Translations under genes and position numbers: made by a program
The notes under the pieces: model-generated
Databases searched by the model: none
The model's input: only the letters and a program-made list of their open reading frames with translations
Told to the model about the DNA's origin: nothing
Part shown: positions 40,492 through 49,398 of the stretch, in pieces
Layout: each line of letters opens with the position of its first letter
How positions within the stretch are numbered: the stretch's first letter is position 1
NCBI GenBank assembly: GCA_900543395.1
Contig: UQQT01000010.1
Location: 1 to 62,856, forward strand
Reading direction: 5' to 3'
Source: an uncultured Oscillospiraceae bacterium
GTDB taxonomy: Bacteria; Bacillota; Clostridia; Oscillospirales; Acutalibacteraceae
DNA length: 62,856 nucleotides

Positions 40492-43317
40492 ATGGCAGAG
40501 AAATATATTACAGTTAAAGGCGCGAGAGAACATAATCTCAAAAACGCCGACGTTAAGATACCTCGCGAATCGCTGACGGTTTTTACGGGGCTTTCGGGCT
40601 CGGGCAAATCATCTCTTGCGTTTGATACTATTTACGCAGAGGGTCAGCGTCGTTATGTCGAGTCGCTGTCAAGCTATGCGAGAATGTTTTTGGGGCAGAT
40701 GGACAAGCCCGATGTCGATTCGATAGACGGACTTTCGCCGGCGGTTTCAATAGACCAGAAAACGACTTCAAAGAATCCGCGTTCAACCGTCGGAACCGTT
40801 ACGGAGATATATGATTATTTAAGACTTTTGTATGCGAGAGTGGGTATTCCTCACTGTCCCGTGTGCGGTAAGGAGATTAAACAGCAGACTGTTGACCAGA
40901 TAGCCGACGCGGTGCTTGAACTGCCCGAAAAGACAAAGATTCAGATTCTTGCTCCGATTATAAAGGGAAAAAAGGGAACGCATGCAAAGGAGCTTGATTC
41001 CGCAAGACGTTCGGGCTATGTCAGAGTCAGAATAGACGGCAGTATTTATGATTTATCGGAACGAATCGTTCTTGATAAGAATATTAAGCACAGTATTGAG
41101 GTTATAGTTGACAGACTCGTTATAAAGGACGGGATAAGAAGCAGACTTTCCGACGCTGTTGAGCTTGCGTCAAAGCTGTCGGGCGGAACGGTTCTCGTTG
41201 TTGATTCGGACGGAAACGAAACGCTGTATTCGCAGAATTACGCGTGTCCCGAACACGGAATCAGCATTGACGAGCTGTCGCCGAGGATGTTTTCATTCAA
41301 TAATCCGTACGGCTCGTGTCCGACGTGTACGGGGTTGAGCTTTTTTATGAGAGTTGACCCCGATCTTGTTATTCCTAATAAAAATCTTTCGATAGCGCAG
41401 GGCGCGATTAACGCTGCAGGCTGGTCAAAGAGTGAAAAATCATCTATTGCAAAAATGTATTTTGACGCGCTTGGCGAAAAGTACGGATTCGATTTAAATA
41501 CTCCCGTTAAAAGCATTTCGAAAGAGGGACTTCACGCTCTTTTATACGGAACAGGAAACGAGAAGCTTAAAATGAAACGCTCGACCGAATACGGCAGCGG
41601 AACGTATAACACGGCGTTTGAGGGGATTATCAACAATCTTGAACGGCGTTATAAGGAGACTGCGAGCGACTGGGCGAGAGCCGATATCGAACAGGTTATG
41701 ACGAGATGCGACTGCCCGACGTGTAAGGGCGCGCGTCTTCGTCCCGAAATGCTCTCTGTAACCGTCGGCGGAATCAATATTGACGAATTTGTAAGAATGA
41801 GCGTTACCGATGAGCTTAAATTCCTTGATACCATTAAATTCACTGACAGGGAAGCTATGATTGCCGACAGAATTATAAGAGAGGTTAAGTCGAGACTTAA
41901 TTTCCTTGTAAGCGTCGGACTTGACTATTTAACTCTTGCCCGTTCCGCAGGCACGCTGTCGGGCGGTGAAAGTCAGAGAATCAGACTCGCAACACAGATC
42001 GGATCGTCCCTTATGGGTGTGCTGTATATTCTTGACGAGCCGTCTATAGGACTTCATCAGAGGGATAATGACAAGCTTATTGATACGCTGAAGCATCTGC
42101 GGGATATCGGTAATACTCTTATTGTTGTGGAGCATGACGAGGATACAATGTATGCGGCGGATTATATTGTCGATATAGGTCCCGGCGCGGGAATCCACGG
42201 CGGAAAAGTCGTATGCTCGGGAACCGTCGACGATATTAAAAAATGCAAGGAATCAATAACGGGGCAGTATCTCTCCGGAGTCAGAAAAATTCCCGTTCCC
42301 GAAAAGAGGAGAACGGGCAGCGGCAGGATTTTAAGCGTTATCGGCGCGGCGGAAAATAACCTTAAAAATATAGATGTAAATATTCCTCTCGGAGAATTTG
42401 TTTGCGTTACGGGCGTATCCGGCTCGGGCAAATCGTCGCTTGTAAATGAAATAATTTATAAAAAGCTTGCCGCCGAGCTTAATAATGCAAAGAAATTTGC
42501 CGGAAAGCATAAGGAGTTCAGAGGCATTGAACATCTTGATAAGGTTATTAATATCGACCAGTCGCCGATAGGCAGAACGCCGAGGTCGAACGCCGCTACG
42601 TATACAAGCGTATTTAATGATATCAGGGAGCTTTTTGCTCAGACGCAGGATGCAAAAATCCGCGGATATACTCCGAGCCGTTTTTCGTTCAACGTAGCCG
42701 GAGGCAGATGCGAAGCGTGCCAGGGCGACGGTATATGCAAAATTGAAATGCATTTTCTTGCGGATGTTTACGTACCGTGTGATGTGTGCAAGGGCTCGAG
42801 ATATAACCGCGAAACGCTTGAAGTTAAGTACAAGGGAAAGAGCATCAGCGACGTTTTAAATATGACCGTTGAGGAAGCTATGTCATTCTTTGAACCGATA
42901 CCGAAGATTTACCGTAAGATTAAAACGCTTTACGATGTCGGACTCGGATATATCAAGCTCGGTCAGCCCGCGACGGACCTTTCGGGCGGCGAGGCGCAGA
43001 GAGTCAAGCTGTCGACGGAGCTTTCAAAGCGCGCGACTGGCAGAACTATATATATCCTCGACGAACCTACTACCGGACTTCATACGGCGGATGTTCACAG
43101 GCTTATAAACGTATTGCAGACGCTTGCCGACGCGGGCAACTCCATACTTGTTATCGAACATAATCTTGATGTTATAAAAAGCGCGGATTGGATAATCGAC
43201 TTAGGACCCGAGGGCGGCAGCGGAGGCGGAACTATCGTAGCCGAGGGAACGCCCGAGGATGTTGCAAAGGTTAAAAAGAGTTATACGGGACAGTATCTTA
43301 AAAAAATACTGAAATAA
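40492..43317 (+). CDS. uvrA: excinuclease ABC subunit A
   Basis: A 941-residue UvrA with two ABC ATPase modules. First Walker A is GLSGSGKSSLAFDTIYAEG (about 31), second is GVSGSGKSSLVNEIIY, signatures are LSGGESQRIRLATQIGS and LSGGEAQRVKLSTEL. Zinc modules show CPVCGKE, CPTC and CEACQGDGICKIEMHFL-CDVC. It scans DNA for damage with UvrB. No uvrC is nearby. A strong terminator follows. Confidence 0.98.
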   Translation: MAEKYITVKGAREHNLKNADVKIPRESLTVFTGLSGSGKSSLAFDTIYAEGQRRYVESLSSYARMFLGQMDKPDVDSIDGLSPAVSIDQKTTSKNPRSTVGTVTEIYDYLRLLYARVGIPHCPVCGKEIKQQTVDQIADAVLELPEKTKIQILAPIIKGKKGTHAKELDSARRSGYVRVRIDGSIYDLSERIVLDKNIKHSIEVIVDRLVIKDGIRSRLSDAVELASKLSGGTVLVVDSDGNETLYSQNYACPEHGISIDELSPRMFSFNNPYGSCPTCTGLSFFMRVDPDLVIPNKNLSIAQGAINAAGWSKSEKSSIAKMYFDALGEKYGFDLNTPVKSISKEGLHALLYGTGNEKLKMKRSTEYGSGTYNTAFEGIINNLERRYKETASDWARADIEQVMTRCDCPTCKGARLRPEMLSVTVGGINIDEFVRMSVTDELKFLDTIKFTDREAMIADRIIREVKSRLNFLVSVGLDYLTLARSAGTLSGGESQRIRLATQIGSSLMGVLYILDEPSIGLHQRDNDKLIDTLKHLRDIGNTLIVVEHDEDTMYAADYIVDIGPGAGIHGGKVVCSGTVDDIKKCKESITGQYLSGVRKIPVPEKRRTGSGRILSVIGAAENNLKNIDVNIPLGEFVCVTGVSGSGKSSLVNEIIYKKLAAELNNAKKFAGKHKEFRGIEHLDKVINIDQSPIGRTPRSNAATYTSVFNDIRELFAQTQDAKIRGYTPSRFSFNVAGGRCEACQGDGICKIEMHFLADVYVPCDVCKGSRYNRETLEVKYKGKSISDVLNMTVEEAMSFFEPIPKIYRKIKTLYDVGLGYIKLGQPATDLSGGEAQRVKLSTELSKRATGRTIYILDEPTTGLHTADVHRLINVLQTLADAGNSILVIEHNLDVIKSADWIIDLGPEGGSGGGTIVAEGTPEDVAKVKKSYTGQYLKKILK

Positions 43318-43328
43318 TAAAAGTTAAA

Positions 43329-43367
43329 ACGGTGTGAAAAGTGCGGATTTCTTTTCACACCGTTTTT
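43329..43367 (+). terminator. terminator after uvrA
   Basis: Perfect 13-bp stem ACGGTGTGAAAAG/CTTTTCACACCGT (43329-43341 and 43351-43363), then TTTT. Confidence 0.94.
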
Positions 43368-43463
43368 GATATTTTTGTTATATATATTTAGAAGCATATT
43401 TCGATTGAAAAATTAGATTTGTGTATAATTTAGAGAAAAAGTAAAAATTTCTCAATTTTTGTA

Positions 43464-43492
43464 TTGAAATTTACCCGAGATGAGTGTATAAT
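43464..43492 (+). promoter_or_regulatory. promoter of the 75-residue gene
   Basis: TTGAAA, 17-base spacer, TATAAT, 45 bases before ATG 43538. A second TATAAT occurs near 43423. Confidence 0.75.
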
Positions 43493-43537
43493 GATTCACG
43501 TATTGTAAATTAATTGCCACTTGGAGGTATATATGGT

Positions 43538-43765
43538 ATGTATAAAATCAGAACGGATGTAATTGCCGACGAATTAGGAAATGAGTACGTTTTTTACGGA
43601 TTTGATGTAATCGAGCCTGAAAAACCGACGAAAACGTTTGAATCGATATTTTCCGATTATATTGACGCGGATAATTTCGTGAAATTGATTAATCATGAGA
43701 ATGTAGATCCGTCCCAAATCAAAGATGTCGTCGATGACGTTTTATGCGCGATGTATTCCGTATAA
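43538..43765 (+). CDS. small acidic protein, 75 aa (DUF6514-like)
   Basis: A 75-residue soluble acidic protein: MYKIRTDVIADELGNEYVFY then FDVIEPEKPTKTFESIFSDY and a helical C-terminus. It resembles small Clostridia proteins of the DUF6514 type, which have no known function; this match is from memory and is moderate only. Start choice: the frame extends to TTG 43514, but GGAGG at 43523-43527 lies inside it, and ATG 43538 follows at 10 bases; an ATG at 43533 is out of frame. It has its own promoter and a very strong terminator, so it is a highly expressed single gene. Confidence 0.75.
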   Translation: MYKIRTDVIADELGNEYVFYGFDVIEPEKPTKTFESIFSDYIDADNFVKLINHENVDPSQIKDVVDDVLCAMYSV

Positions 43766-43770
43766 GTGCA

Positions 43771-43823
43771 AAAAGGAAAGAACCCTGTATCATTTCTACG
43801 ATACCGGGTTCTTTCCTTTTTTA
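43771..43823 (+). terminator. long terminator after the 75-residue gene
   Basis: Arms of 21 bases with one mismatch (43771-43791 and 43800-43820), then T run. It is one of the strongest hairpins in the window. Confidence 0.93.
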
Positions 43824-43904
43824 TGTGTTTTTGAACAAAGATAACGCGGAATAAAAAGAAATATCCGTTAAAACGTTGAAATTAAAAAAGATTTGCAAAA
43901 TGGG

Positions 43905-43933
43905 TTGATTTATGCTTCATATATTATTATACT
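43905..43933 (+). promoter_or_regulatory. promoter of the ABC/DUF1854/darA operon
   Basis: TTGATT, 17-base spacer, TATACT, 25 bases before ATG 43958. Confidence 0.7.
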
Positions 43934-43957
43934 GTCGCGTGAAATGAGGTGGGATAA

Positions 43958-46201
43958 ATGCTCGAAAATAAACATATTGATTCTGCGATAGAAAATAAGG
44001 CGAAAGAGCTTCTTAAAGATGAAATTCTTTTCGCGGTTGTCGGAGATCTGACCGACGACGGCAGATACGGCGAGTCGGCTGTTTTCTTTACGAAAGACAG
44101 AATGTGCGCGTACGACAAGACGTTTGACGGATTGTATAAGTTATTTGATTTTTCGGATATCGAGGACGCCGATGTTAAAAGACTTTACGGCAACGCAATG
44201 TTTCGTATTAAGTTCAAATCGGGCGAATACGAAAACGTTATAAGATTTTCTTATGCGGCCGCAGACGTTGCGGATGCGGCAGCGAATTATATTAAAGCCG
44301 TAAATGCCGACGGTTATTCCGAGGACGCTTTTCTTGCGGTTAAGTCTACATACGATAAAATGAGAAGCTTCTGTCCCAAGTGCGGACGTAAGCTTGCTCA
44401 TCCCGGTGCGCCCTGCATCAACTGTGAGGGCAAGAAAAAACTGTTTTCTAAGCTGACGGTCTATGTTAAACCCGAGATAAAAGAACTTATAGTATGTCTT
44501 GTTCTTTCGGCTCTGACAACTTTAATGTCGCTTGTTCCGCCGTATATAACGCAGAGACTTGTAGATGACATAATTCCGAATAAGGATAGATCCGGACTTC
44601 TGCACGTTATTGTTTTTTTACTGTGTTTGTATATAGTTCAGCATGTTATCACCGCCGTAAGGGCATTTATGTTAAGAAGTACGGGCGATAAGATCATTGC
44701 AAATCTGAAAAAAGATATTTTTGCAAAAGCACAGTATCTTCCGATGCGTTTTTATGATAAAACGTCGACGGGTTCTGTTATCAACAGAATTAACTCCGAT
44801 ACGACGAATCTTCAGAATTTTGTAATGAAGATATCGCAGGAGGCTATTGTTCAGTTCTTTACAATGATAGGCATTATCGGTATAATGATAAGTATGAACT
44901 GGAAAATGGCTCTGCTGTCGCTGATTCCCGTACCGATTGTTGCGATAATCGCTAAGTATTTCGGTCGTTTGATCAAGCCTAAATACATGAGATTATGGCG
45001 CAGAAATTCCGCAATATCAACAATGCTTGCCGATAATATACCGAGCATAAGAGTCATCAAGGCATTTTCGAATGAAAAACGCGTAATATCGAAGTTTTCG
45101 AATTACATTGACGACTGGTATAAAGAGGACAGAGCAGCCGGCGTGTATGCTTCTATCTTTCCTACCGCGATAACGTTCCTTGTAACATGCGGATCGATTA
45201 TTATATGGTATTTCGGCGGAAGCTGGGCTATCGACGGAAACGGCGGTATTACTGCGGGACTTCTTGTTTCGTTCATTACGTATGCGACTATGTTCTATAA
45301 TCCCGTCAACTTTTTCGCAAATTTAAGCGACGCATATCAGAACACATTGACATCCGCCGAAAAAATTCTTGATATAATAGACGCGGAACCCGAGCATGAT
45401 TTCGGTACCTTTAAAAACAACGACGATGCTCTCATGGGTAAGATTGAATTTAAAAACGTCAATTTTTCCTTTGACCGTTCAAAGAAAACGCTTACGAATA
45501 TAAATCTTACGATTGAACCCGGCGATATTGTCGGAATTGTTGGCACAACGGGTTCGGGCAAGTCGACTCTTATTAATCTTTTAATGAGATATTACGACGA
45601 TTATGAGGGTGAAATACTCGTAGACGGCAAAAACTTAAAGGATATAGACCTCGAATATTACCGCTCGCAGATAGGTTTCGTTCAGCAGGAGCCTTTGATG
45701 TTCAAGGATACCGTATTTAATAATATCGCCTACGGCTGTGCAAATCCGCATGTCGAAGAGGTTCTTCACGCGGCGCAGGTTGCAAACGCGCACGGCTTTA
45801 TTTCAAAAATGCCCGACGCATACGATACAATGCTCGGCGAACGCGGTATCGGTCTTTCGGGCGGTGAAAAGCAGAGAGTTTCAATTGCACGCGCGGTTTT
45901 AAAAAATCCCGGAATTCTTATATTCGACGAAGCCACAGCTGCGGTTGACTCGGAAACCGAGCATCAGATACAGGGTGCGATTGAGAGACTTATTACCGGC
46001 AGAACAACGCTGATGATAGCTCACAGACTTTCAACCTTACGTAAAGCCAATAAAATAGTAGTCGTCGACAAGGGCGAGATCATTGAATGCGGTCCTCCCG
46101 AGGAACTTATAGCTAAAAAAGGCAAGTATTATAAGCTTGTTCAGATTCAGTCTATGAGCGAACAGCTTTTAATGCAGAAAGCCGATGAGAATTTTGAGTA
46201 A
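43958..46201 (+). CDS. ABC exporter with N-terminal extension and zinc ribbon (DUF1854-associated)
   Basis: A 747-residue type IV ABC half-transporter. Residues 1-135 form a soluble domain of PH-like appearance (strands with GYDKTFDGLYKLFDF-type pattern), 139-155 is a zinc ribbon CPKCGRKL...CINCEG, about 175-460 is a six-helix exporter domain, and about 490-735 is the ATPase: Walker A GTTGSGKSTL, Q loop FVQQEPLMF, signature LSGGEKQRVSIARA, Walker B ILIFDEATAAVD, H loop IAHRLST. The next gene is a DUF1854 protein, 14 bases downstream; such pairs are known near cyanophycin genes in other phyla. No cyanophycin gene is here. The cargo is unknown. Confidence 0.9.
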   Translation: MLENKHIDSAIENKAKELLKDEILFAVVGDLTDDGRYGESAVFFTKDRMCAYDKTFDGLYKLFDFSDIEDADVKRLYGNAMFRIKFKSGEYENVIRFSYAAADVADAAANYIKAVNADGYSEDAFLAVKSTYDKMRSFCPKCGRKLAHPGAPCINCEGKKKLFSKLTVYVKPEIKELIVCLVLSALTTLMSLVPPYITQRLVDDIIPNKDRSGLLHVIVFLLCLYIVQHVITAVRAFMLRSTGDKIIANLKKDIFAKAQYLPMRFYDKTSTGSVINRINSDTTNLQNFVMKISQEAIVQFFTMIGIIGIMISMNWKMALLSLIPVPIVAIIAKYFGRLIKPKYMRLWRRNSAISTMLADNIPSIRVIKAFSNEKRVISKFSNYIDDWYKEDRAAGVYASIFPTAITFLVTCGSIIIWYFGGSWAIDGNGGITAGLLVSFITYATMFYNPVNFFANLSDAYQNTLTSAEKILDIIDAEPEHDFGTFKNNDDALMGKIEFKNVNFSFDRSKKTLTNINLTIEPGDIVGIVGTTGSGKSTLINLLMRYYDDYEGEILVDGKNLKDIDLEYYRSQIGFVQQEPLMFKDTVFNNIAYGCANPHVEEVLHAAQVANAHGFISKMPDAYDTMLGERGIGLSGGEKQRVSIARAVLKNPGILIFDEATAAVDSETEHQIQGAIERLITGRTTLMIAHRLSTLRKANKIVVVDKGEIIECGPPEELIAKKGKYYKLVQIQSMSEQLLMQKADENFE

Positions 46202-46215
46202 GGACGGTGGGTTAA

Positions 46216-46707
46216 ATGCTATTAAGATATATTGACGGACCCGAAGTCCGAATAACGGCAAACGATAAAATTTTTGTCGATATTGAATTTTTCCATACGG
46301 GAGAAAAATATACGGGTCTCGAAGTCAAGCGTATGTTTCCTATTTCCGGCGGGGACAGATATCTGGCTCTGATTGACGAGGACGGAAACGAACAGGCTAT
46401 GATTCGTTCGCTCGACACGCTTGACGAGGAATCAAGAAACGTTGTGAAAAACTGTCTGAAAGAGTGTTATATGATTCCTAAAATACTCAAGTTTACTAAG
46501 ATGACGGAGAAATTTAAAATCTGGATGTGGTACGCCGAAACGGATAAGGGCGACGTCGTGTTTGAGATCAGAAACCATATAACCGCCGTAAAGGTTCTTT
46601 ACGACAACAGGGTGCTGATCAAGGATGCGAACGACAACAGATATGAGATTCCCGACTATACGAAGCTCGACAGAAAGAGCCGTAAATTAATCGTACCTAA
46701 ACTGTAA
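46216..46707 (+). CDS. DUF1854 domain protein, ABC exporter partner
   Basis: A 163-residue soluble protein of DUF1854: VKRMFPISGGDRYLALIDEDG, IRSLDTLDEESRNVVKNCL, WYAETDKGDVVFEIRN and the end RYEIPDYTKLDRKSRKL are the family's successive motifs. In other bacteria this domain accompanies the ABC exporter just upstream. Its biochemical role is unknown; adaptor or regulatory subunit is inference. darA begins 12 bases after it. Confidence 0.88.
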   Translation: MLLRYIDGPEVRITANDKIFVDIEFFHTGEKYTGLEVKRMFPISGGDRYLALIDEDGNEQAMIRSLDTLDEESRNVVKNCLKECYMIPKILKFTKMTEKFKIWMWYAETDKGDVVFEIRNHITAVKVLYDNRVLIKDANDNRYEIPDYTKLDRKSRKLIVPKL

Positions 46708-46719
46708 GGAGAGATAGAT

Positions 46720-47046
46720 ATGAAACTTGTTATAGCAATCGTAAACAATGACGACAGTATGGCCGTTTCCTCGGCTCTTACCAGACACAAATTCTCGGTA
46801 ACAAAGCTGTCTACGACCGGCGGATTTCTTATGATAGGCAATACGACGTACCTTATCGGCGTAGAGGACGACAGGGTAGACAGGCTTAAAGAAATTGTTA
46901 AAAAGTATTCAAGCAAGAGGACTCACACGGTCACGACAAAGGATTCGTTCGGCTACGGATTCAGCGAGGGCGAGATGAGCAAGGAAGTAACCGTCGGCGG
47001 AGCTACGTTATTTGTACTGGACGTAGAGAGTATGGAAAAATACTGA
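46720..47046 (+). CDS. darA: cyclic-di-AMP receptor, PII-like
   Basis: A 108-residue PII-like protein: MKLVIAIVNNDDSMAVSSAL, FSVTKLSTTGGFLMIGNTTY and LIGVEDDRVDRLKEIV, ending with VTVGGATLFVLDVESMEKY. This is the DarA/PstA family that binds c-di-AMP as a trimer. It probably reports osmotic or K+ state. Position after the ABC and DUF1854 genes is notable. A strong terminator follows. Confidence 0.95.
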   Translation: MKLVIAIVNNDDSMAVSSALTRHKFSVTKLSTTGGFLMIGNTTYLIGVEDDRVDRLKEIVKKYSSKRTHTVTTKDSFGYGFSEGEMSKEVTVGGATLFVLDVESMEKY

Positions 47047-47058
47047 TTAAAAAGAAAA

Positions 47059-47110
47059 TAACCGTAATTCACGAAGGATAAAAATGCCCGTGTGAATTAC
47101 GGTTTTTTTT
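47059..47110. terminator. terminator after darA
   Basis: 12-bp stem ACCGTAATTCAC/GTGAATTACGGT with a 19-base loop and an 8-base T run. It lies between convergent genes. Confidence 0.88.
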
Positions 47111-47111
47111 A

Positions 47112-47336
47112 TTATTTCTTTTTTCTGCCGAAATTCGGCTTTGACGTTTTGTCGTTTTCATTCTGCGAGGCTTCGTCGCTTTGTCCTATCTGCGGAAAAT
47201 CGTTTTGAATTCCGTTTGTGTTCTGCGTGTTATATGTGCCGTACCTGTTTGTCATGTCCCAAACGTCCGGCTCGTCCGAAAGTGCGCGAGACACAGGCGG
47301 AGGCGTTGTCTTTTTATTTATTCTTTTTTGTCCCAT
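47112..47336 (-). CDS. small hydrophilic protein, 74 aa
   Basis: A 74-residue protein with no family I know. It is polar, low in hydrophobic residues and rich in Asn, Gln, Asp, Ser, Thr and Lys, and starts MGQKRINKKTTPPP and ends PNFGRKKK. It is probably unstructured. Ribosome site AAAGGA about 11 bases before ATG 47336. It is convergent with darA and divergent from spo0A. Real but unassigned; coding confidence is moderate. Confidence 0.6.
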   Translation of the reverse strand: MGQKRINKKTTPPPVSRALSDEPDVWDMTNRYGTYNTQNTNGIQNDFPQIGQSDEASQNENDKTSKPNFGRKKK

Positions 47337-47449
47337 TTTGTTTAAAATCCTTTCATTAGATTTTTCCTCATATATATGTTATTAACGGTTTTATTAACAA
47401 AATTCTTTGAAAAAATAAAAAATTAGTGACAAAAATTTCCAAATTACGC

Positions 47450-47478
47450 TTGCAATTGATAATTACCTATGGTAAAAT
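47450..47478 (+). promoter_or_regulatory. sigma-A promoter of spo0A
   Basis: TTGCAA, 17-base spacer, TAAAAT, with a leader of about 75 bases. I see no clear Spo0A box (TGTCGAA) in this leader. Confidence 0.65.
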
Positions 47479-47561
47479 ATGGTAGCAATTGACAGTTAAC
47501 GTTACACTGCGATGTAAAAAAATATTGATTGCCGATTATATCAACGAAAGGATGAAAAACA

Positions 47562-48344
47562 ATGAACAATCAAATTAAAGTGCTTTTAACGGAGGATAAT
47601 ACGCAGTTCGGGCGAACATGCGCCAAAATACTCGGTAATAAGGGATTTAACGTCAGCACGGTTTCAAAAAACGGAGCCGATGTCCTCGAATCGGTCGACA
47701 GGCTCAAACCCGACATACTTATAATAGATTCTTTCATGGCAAGTATCGACGGACTGGGCGTTATAAAGAAAGTGAAGGAGAATAAAGCGGATTCACCGAT
47801 AGTTGTGCTGATGTCCTCCGTTGACAGCCCGGCGTTTGAAAAACAGATGATAACTTCGGGTGCGGATTATTATTTTATCAAGCCGTTTGATATTGAGGTT
47901 ATGTCCGACAGAATAAATCAGCTGTACGAATGGAAACAGCTCAGCAGCGGCGAGTCCGGTTTTTCGTATGCGAAAGAAAACAGAGAGGACGCGAAACTTG
48001 AGGTAACCGTTTCTGAAATAATGCATGAAATCGGTGTCCCTGCTCATATAAAAGGCTATCAGTATTTAAGAGAAGCAATCATGCTGTGCGTCGGCGACAG
48101 TAATGTTATGAACTCGGTTACGAAACTTCTGTATCCCACGGTCGCAAAAAAATACGGTACGACTCCGTCGAGAGTTGAAAGAGCGATAAGGCATGCCATA
48201 GAGGTTGCATGGGACAGAGGCGACGTCGATGTGTTAAGCTCATATTTCGGATATACTATTCAGAATACGCGCGGTAAGCCGACTAACAGTGAATTCATAG
48301 CAATGATAAGTGATAAATTGATTTTGAAACGTAAGGTATCCTAA
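47562..48344 (+). CDS. spo0A: stage 0 sporulation protein A, master regulator
   Basis: A 260-residue response regulator. The receiver domain (about 1-120) has acidic pocket LLTEDN, phosphoacceptor Asp in ILIIDSFM (about 54-58), and the Lys in YFIKPFDIEV. The DNA-binding domain (about 140-255) has VSEIMHEIGVPAHIKGYQYL, KYGTTPSRVERAIRHAIEVA and KPTNSEFIAMISDKL, diagnostic for Spo0A. It commits the cell to sporulation when phosphorylated. GAAAGGATG stands before the ATG. It is a single gene with its own promoter; spoIVB, often adjacent in Bacillus and Clostridium, is not seen. Confidence 0.97.
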   Translation: MNNQIKVLLTEDNTQFGRTCAKILGNKGFNVSTVSKNGADVLESVDRLKPDILIIDSFMASIDGLGVIKKVKENKADSPIVVLMSSVDSPAFEKQMITSGADYYFIKPFDIEVMSDRINQLYEWKQLSSGESGFSYAKENREDAKLEVTVSEIMHEIGVPAHIKGYQYLREAIMLCVGDSNVMNSVTKLLYPTVAKKYGTTPSRVERAIRHAIEVAWDRGDVDVLSSYFGYTIQNTRGKPTNSEFIAMISDKLILKRKVS

Positions 48345-48366
48345 ATTACATATAATATAAAGATAT

Positions 48367-48399
48367 AACCGGGCTTCGAAAATGAAGCCCGGTTTTTTA
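48367..48399 (+). terminator. terminator after spo0A
   Basis: Perfect 11-bp stem AACCGGGCTTC/GAAGCCCGGTT (48367-48377 and 48384-48394) then TTTTAT. Confidence 0.95.
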
Positions 48400-48430
48400 T
48401 TTGTTGAAATAAATTAATATAAAGTATAAA

Positions 48431-49132
48431 TCAGTTGTTTTTTTGCCCCTCAGTAATCTTATTGCTGAAAATATTGAATTCGCTGACAGCCTCTTTATCT
48501 CCGGATTCTTCAAGACGTTCGGATTCTATCATCATTGCGTTTTTCATTCGGTCGGAATAAGTGCCGTCGTATTCCGAAATAATCTCTTTTGCAATTGTTT
48601 GAGCCTGAGATTTGTCAACAAAGCTTAATCGATTTAATGCGTAGTAACTCAAGTCGTCGTTTTTATCCGAAGCGATCTTTATTAATTCGTCGCAGTAATC
48701 TTTATCCTGATAAGCGCAGTAACCTATTATATACGAACGCAAATCGCTGTCCAAGCTTTTTTTTGTAATCAGTTTGCCCATCACTGTTTTATCAAGTTTA
48801 ATTTCTTTTTCTCTGCAAATGTCGAGCAGCGCAATTTTTGCAAAGTCCGAATACAGCGGGGATTTCATTACCTTTGAGCAGTATTCGGCGTCATCCGCGC
48901 TTATTTTATTGTTGAGCGTAAAAACGAGATCGCCGTTTACATTATCGAAATCTTTAAAATAATTAAGGTCTTTTACAAGCTGATGTACCGATTTATCCGC
49001 AAAATACGCGGTGCTTTCGGCGCCCGGTTCAAGGCTTTTTATTTTCTTTGCCCTAACTGCCGTTACAGCCGAGAATATAATACATAATGAAATTACAATG
49101 CAGAAAACTGTTATCGCTGTCTTTTTTTTCAT
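48431..49132 (-). CDS. membrane-anchored or exported helical-repeat protein, unknown
   Basis: A 233-residue protein with a Lys-rich start and a hydrophobic stretch (residues 3-26), then an extracellular part of repeated helices of HEAT-like character (SDFAKIALLDICREKEI, LDSDLRSYIIGYCAY, DLSYYALNRLSFVD), with a charged Glu-rich end. I do not recognise a family. Start choice: ATG 49132 after AGGAGTGA; the frame runs further, to 49198, without a site. A 13-codon ORF with a strong ribosome site lies upstream. Confidence 0.75.
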   Translation of the reverse strand: MKKKTAITVFCIVISLCIIFSAVTAVRAKKIKSLEPGAESTAYFADKSVHQLVKDLNYFKDFDNVNGDLVFTLNNKISADDAEYCSKVMKSPLYSDFAKIALLDICREKEIKLDKTVMGKLITKKSLDSDLRSYIIGYCAYQDKDYCDELIKIASDKNDDLSYYALNRLSFVDKSQAQTIAKEIISEYDGTYSDRMKNAMMIESERLEESGDKEAVSEFNIFSNKITEGQKNN

Positions 49133-49198
49133 GGTTGATTCACTCCTGTGAAAATGGAAAATTATGCATAAATCTGATATATTTTCATTGTAATTCAT

Positions 49199-49240
49199 TT
49201 AAATGCAAGCCGTTGATTTATTCGAACGCCTGCTGAACAT
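49199..49240 (-). CDS. 13-residue micro-ORF with perfect ribosome site
   Basis: ATG 49240 begins MFSRRSNKSTACI and stops at 49199. AAAAAGGAGGGA lies seven bases upstream, one of the strongest sites here, and a promoter precedes it. It could be a leader peptide controlling the 233-residue protein gene 66 bases downstream. Very short, so real translation is uncertain. Confidence 0.4.
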   Translation of the reverse strand: MFSRRSNKSTACI

Positions 49241-49274
49241 CAAAATCTCCCTCCTTTTTTATTCTTATATTTGC

Positions 49275-49302
49275 ATTATAGAATAAAATAAAAAAATTGC
49301 AA
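49275..49302 (-). promoter_or_regulatory. promoter for the micro-ORF and 233-residue gene
   Basis: Minus strand TTGCAA, 16-base spacer, TATAAT; it points to the micro-ORF at 49240. Confidence 0.65.
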
Positions 49303-49312
49303 CAAAAAAAAC

Positions 49313-49365
49313 AAAAAAAGACAAATCTGAATCAAAGTTTTAACCTTTGTCAAATTTGTCTTAAT
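49313..49365 (-). terminator. terminator after PAP2 gene
   Basis: Imperfect long stem AGACAAAT...ATTTGTCT with inner CAAAG/CTTTG pairing (about 49318-49360), then TTTTTTTG on the minus strand. Confidence 0.8.
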
Positions 49366-49398
49366 ATAATCTTTGTGATTTTTTAATATAAATCGGTT

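Noticed and set aside
43958..46707. Cyanophycin synthesis or breakdown locus
   Set aside because: Only the ABC-DUF1854 pair is present; no cyanophycin synthetase or cyanophycinase is seen in the window.
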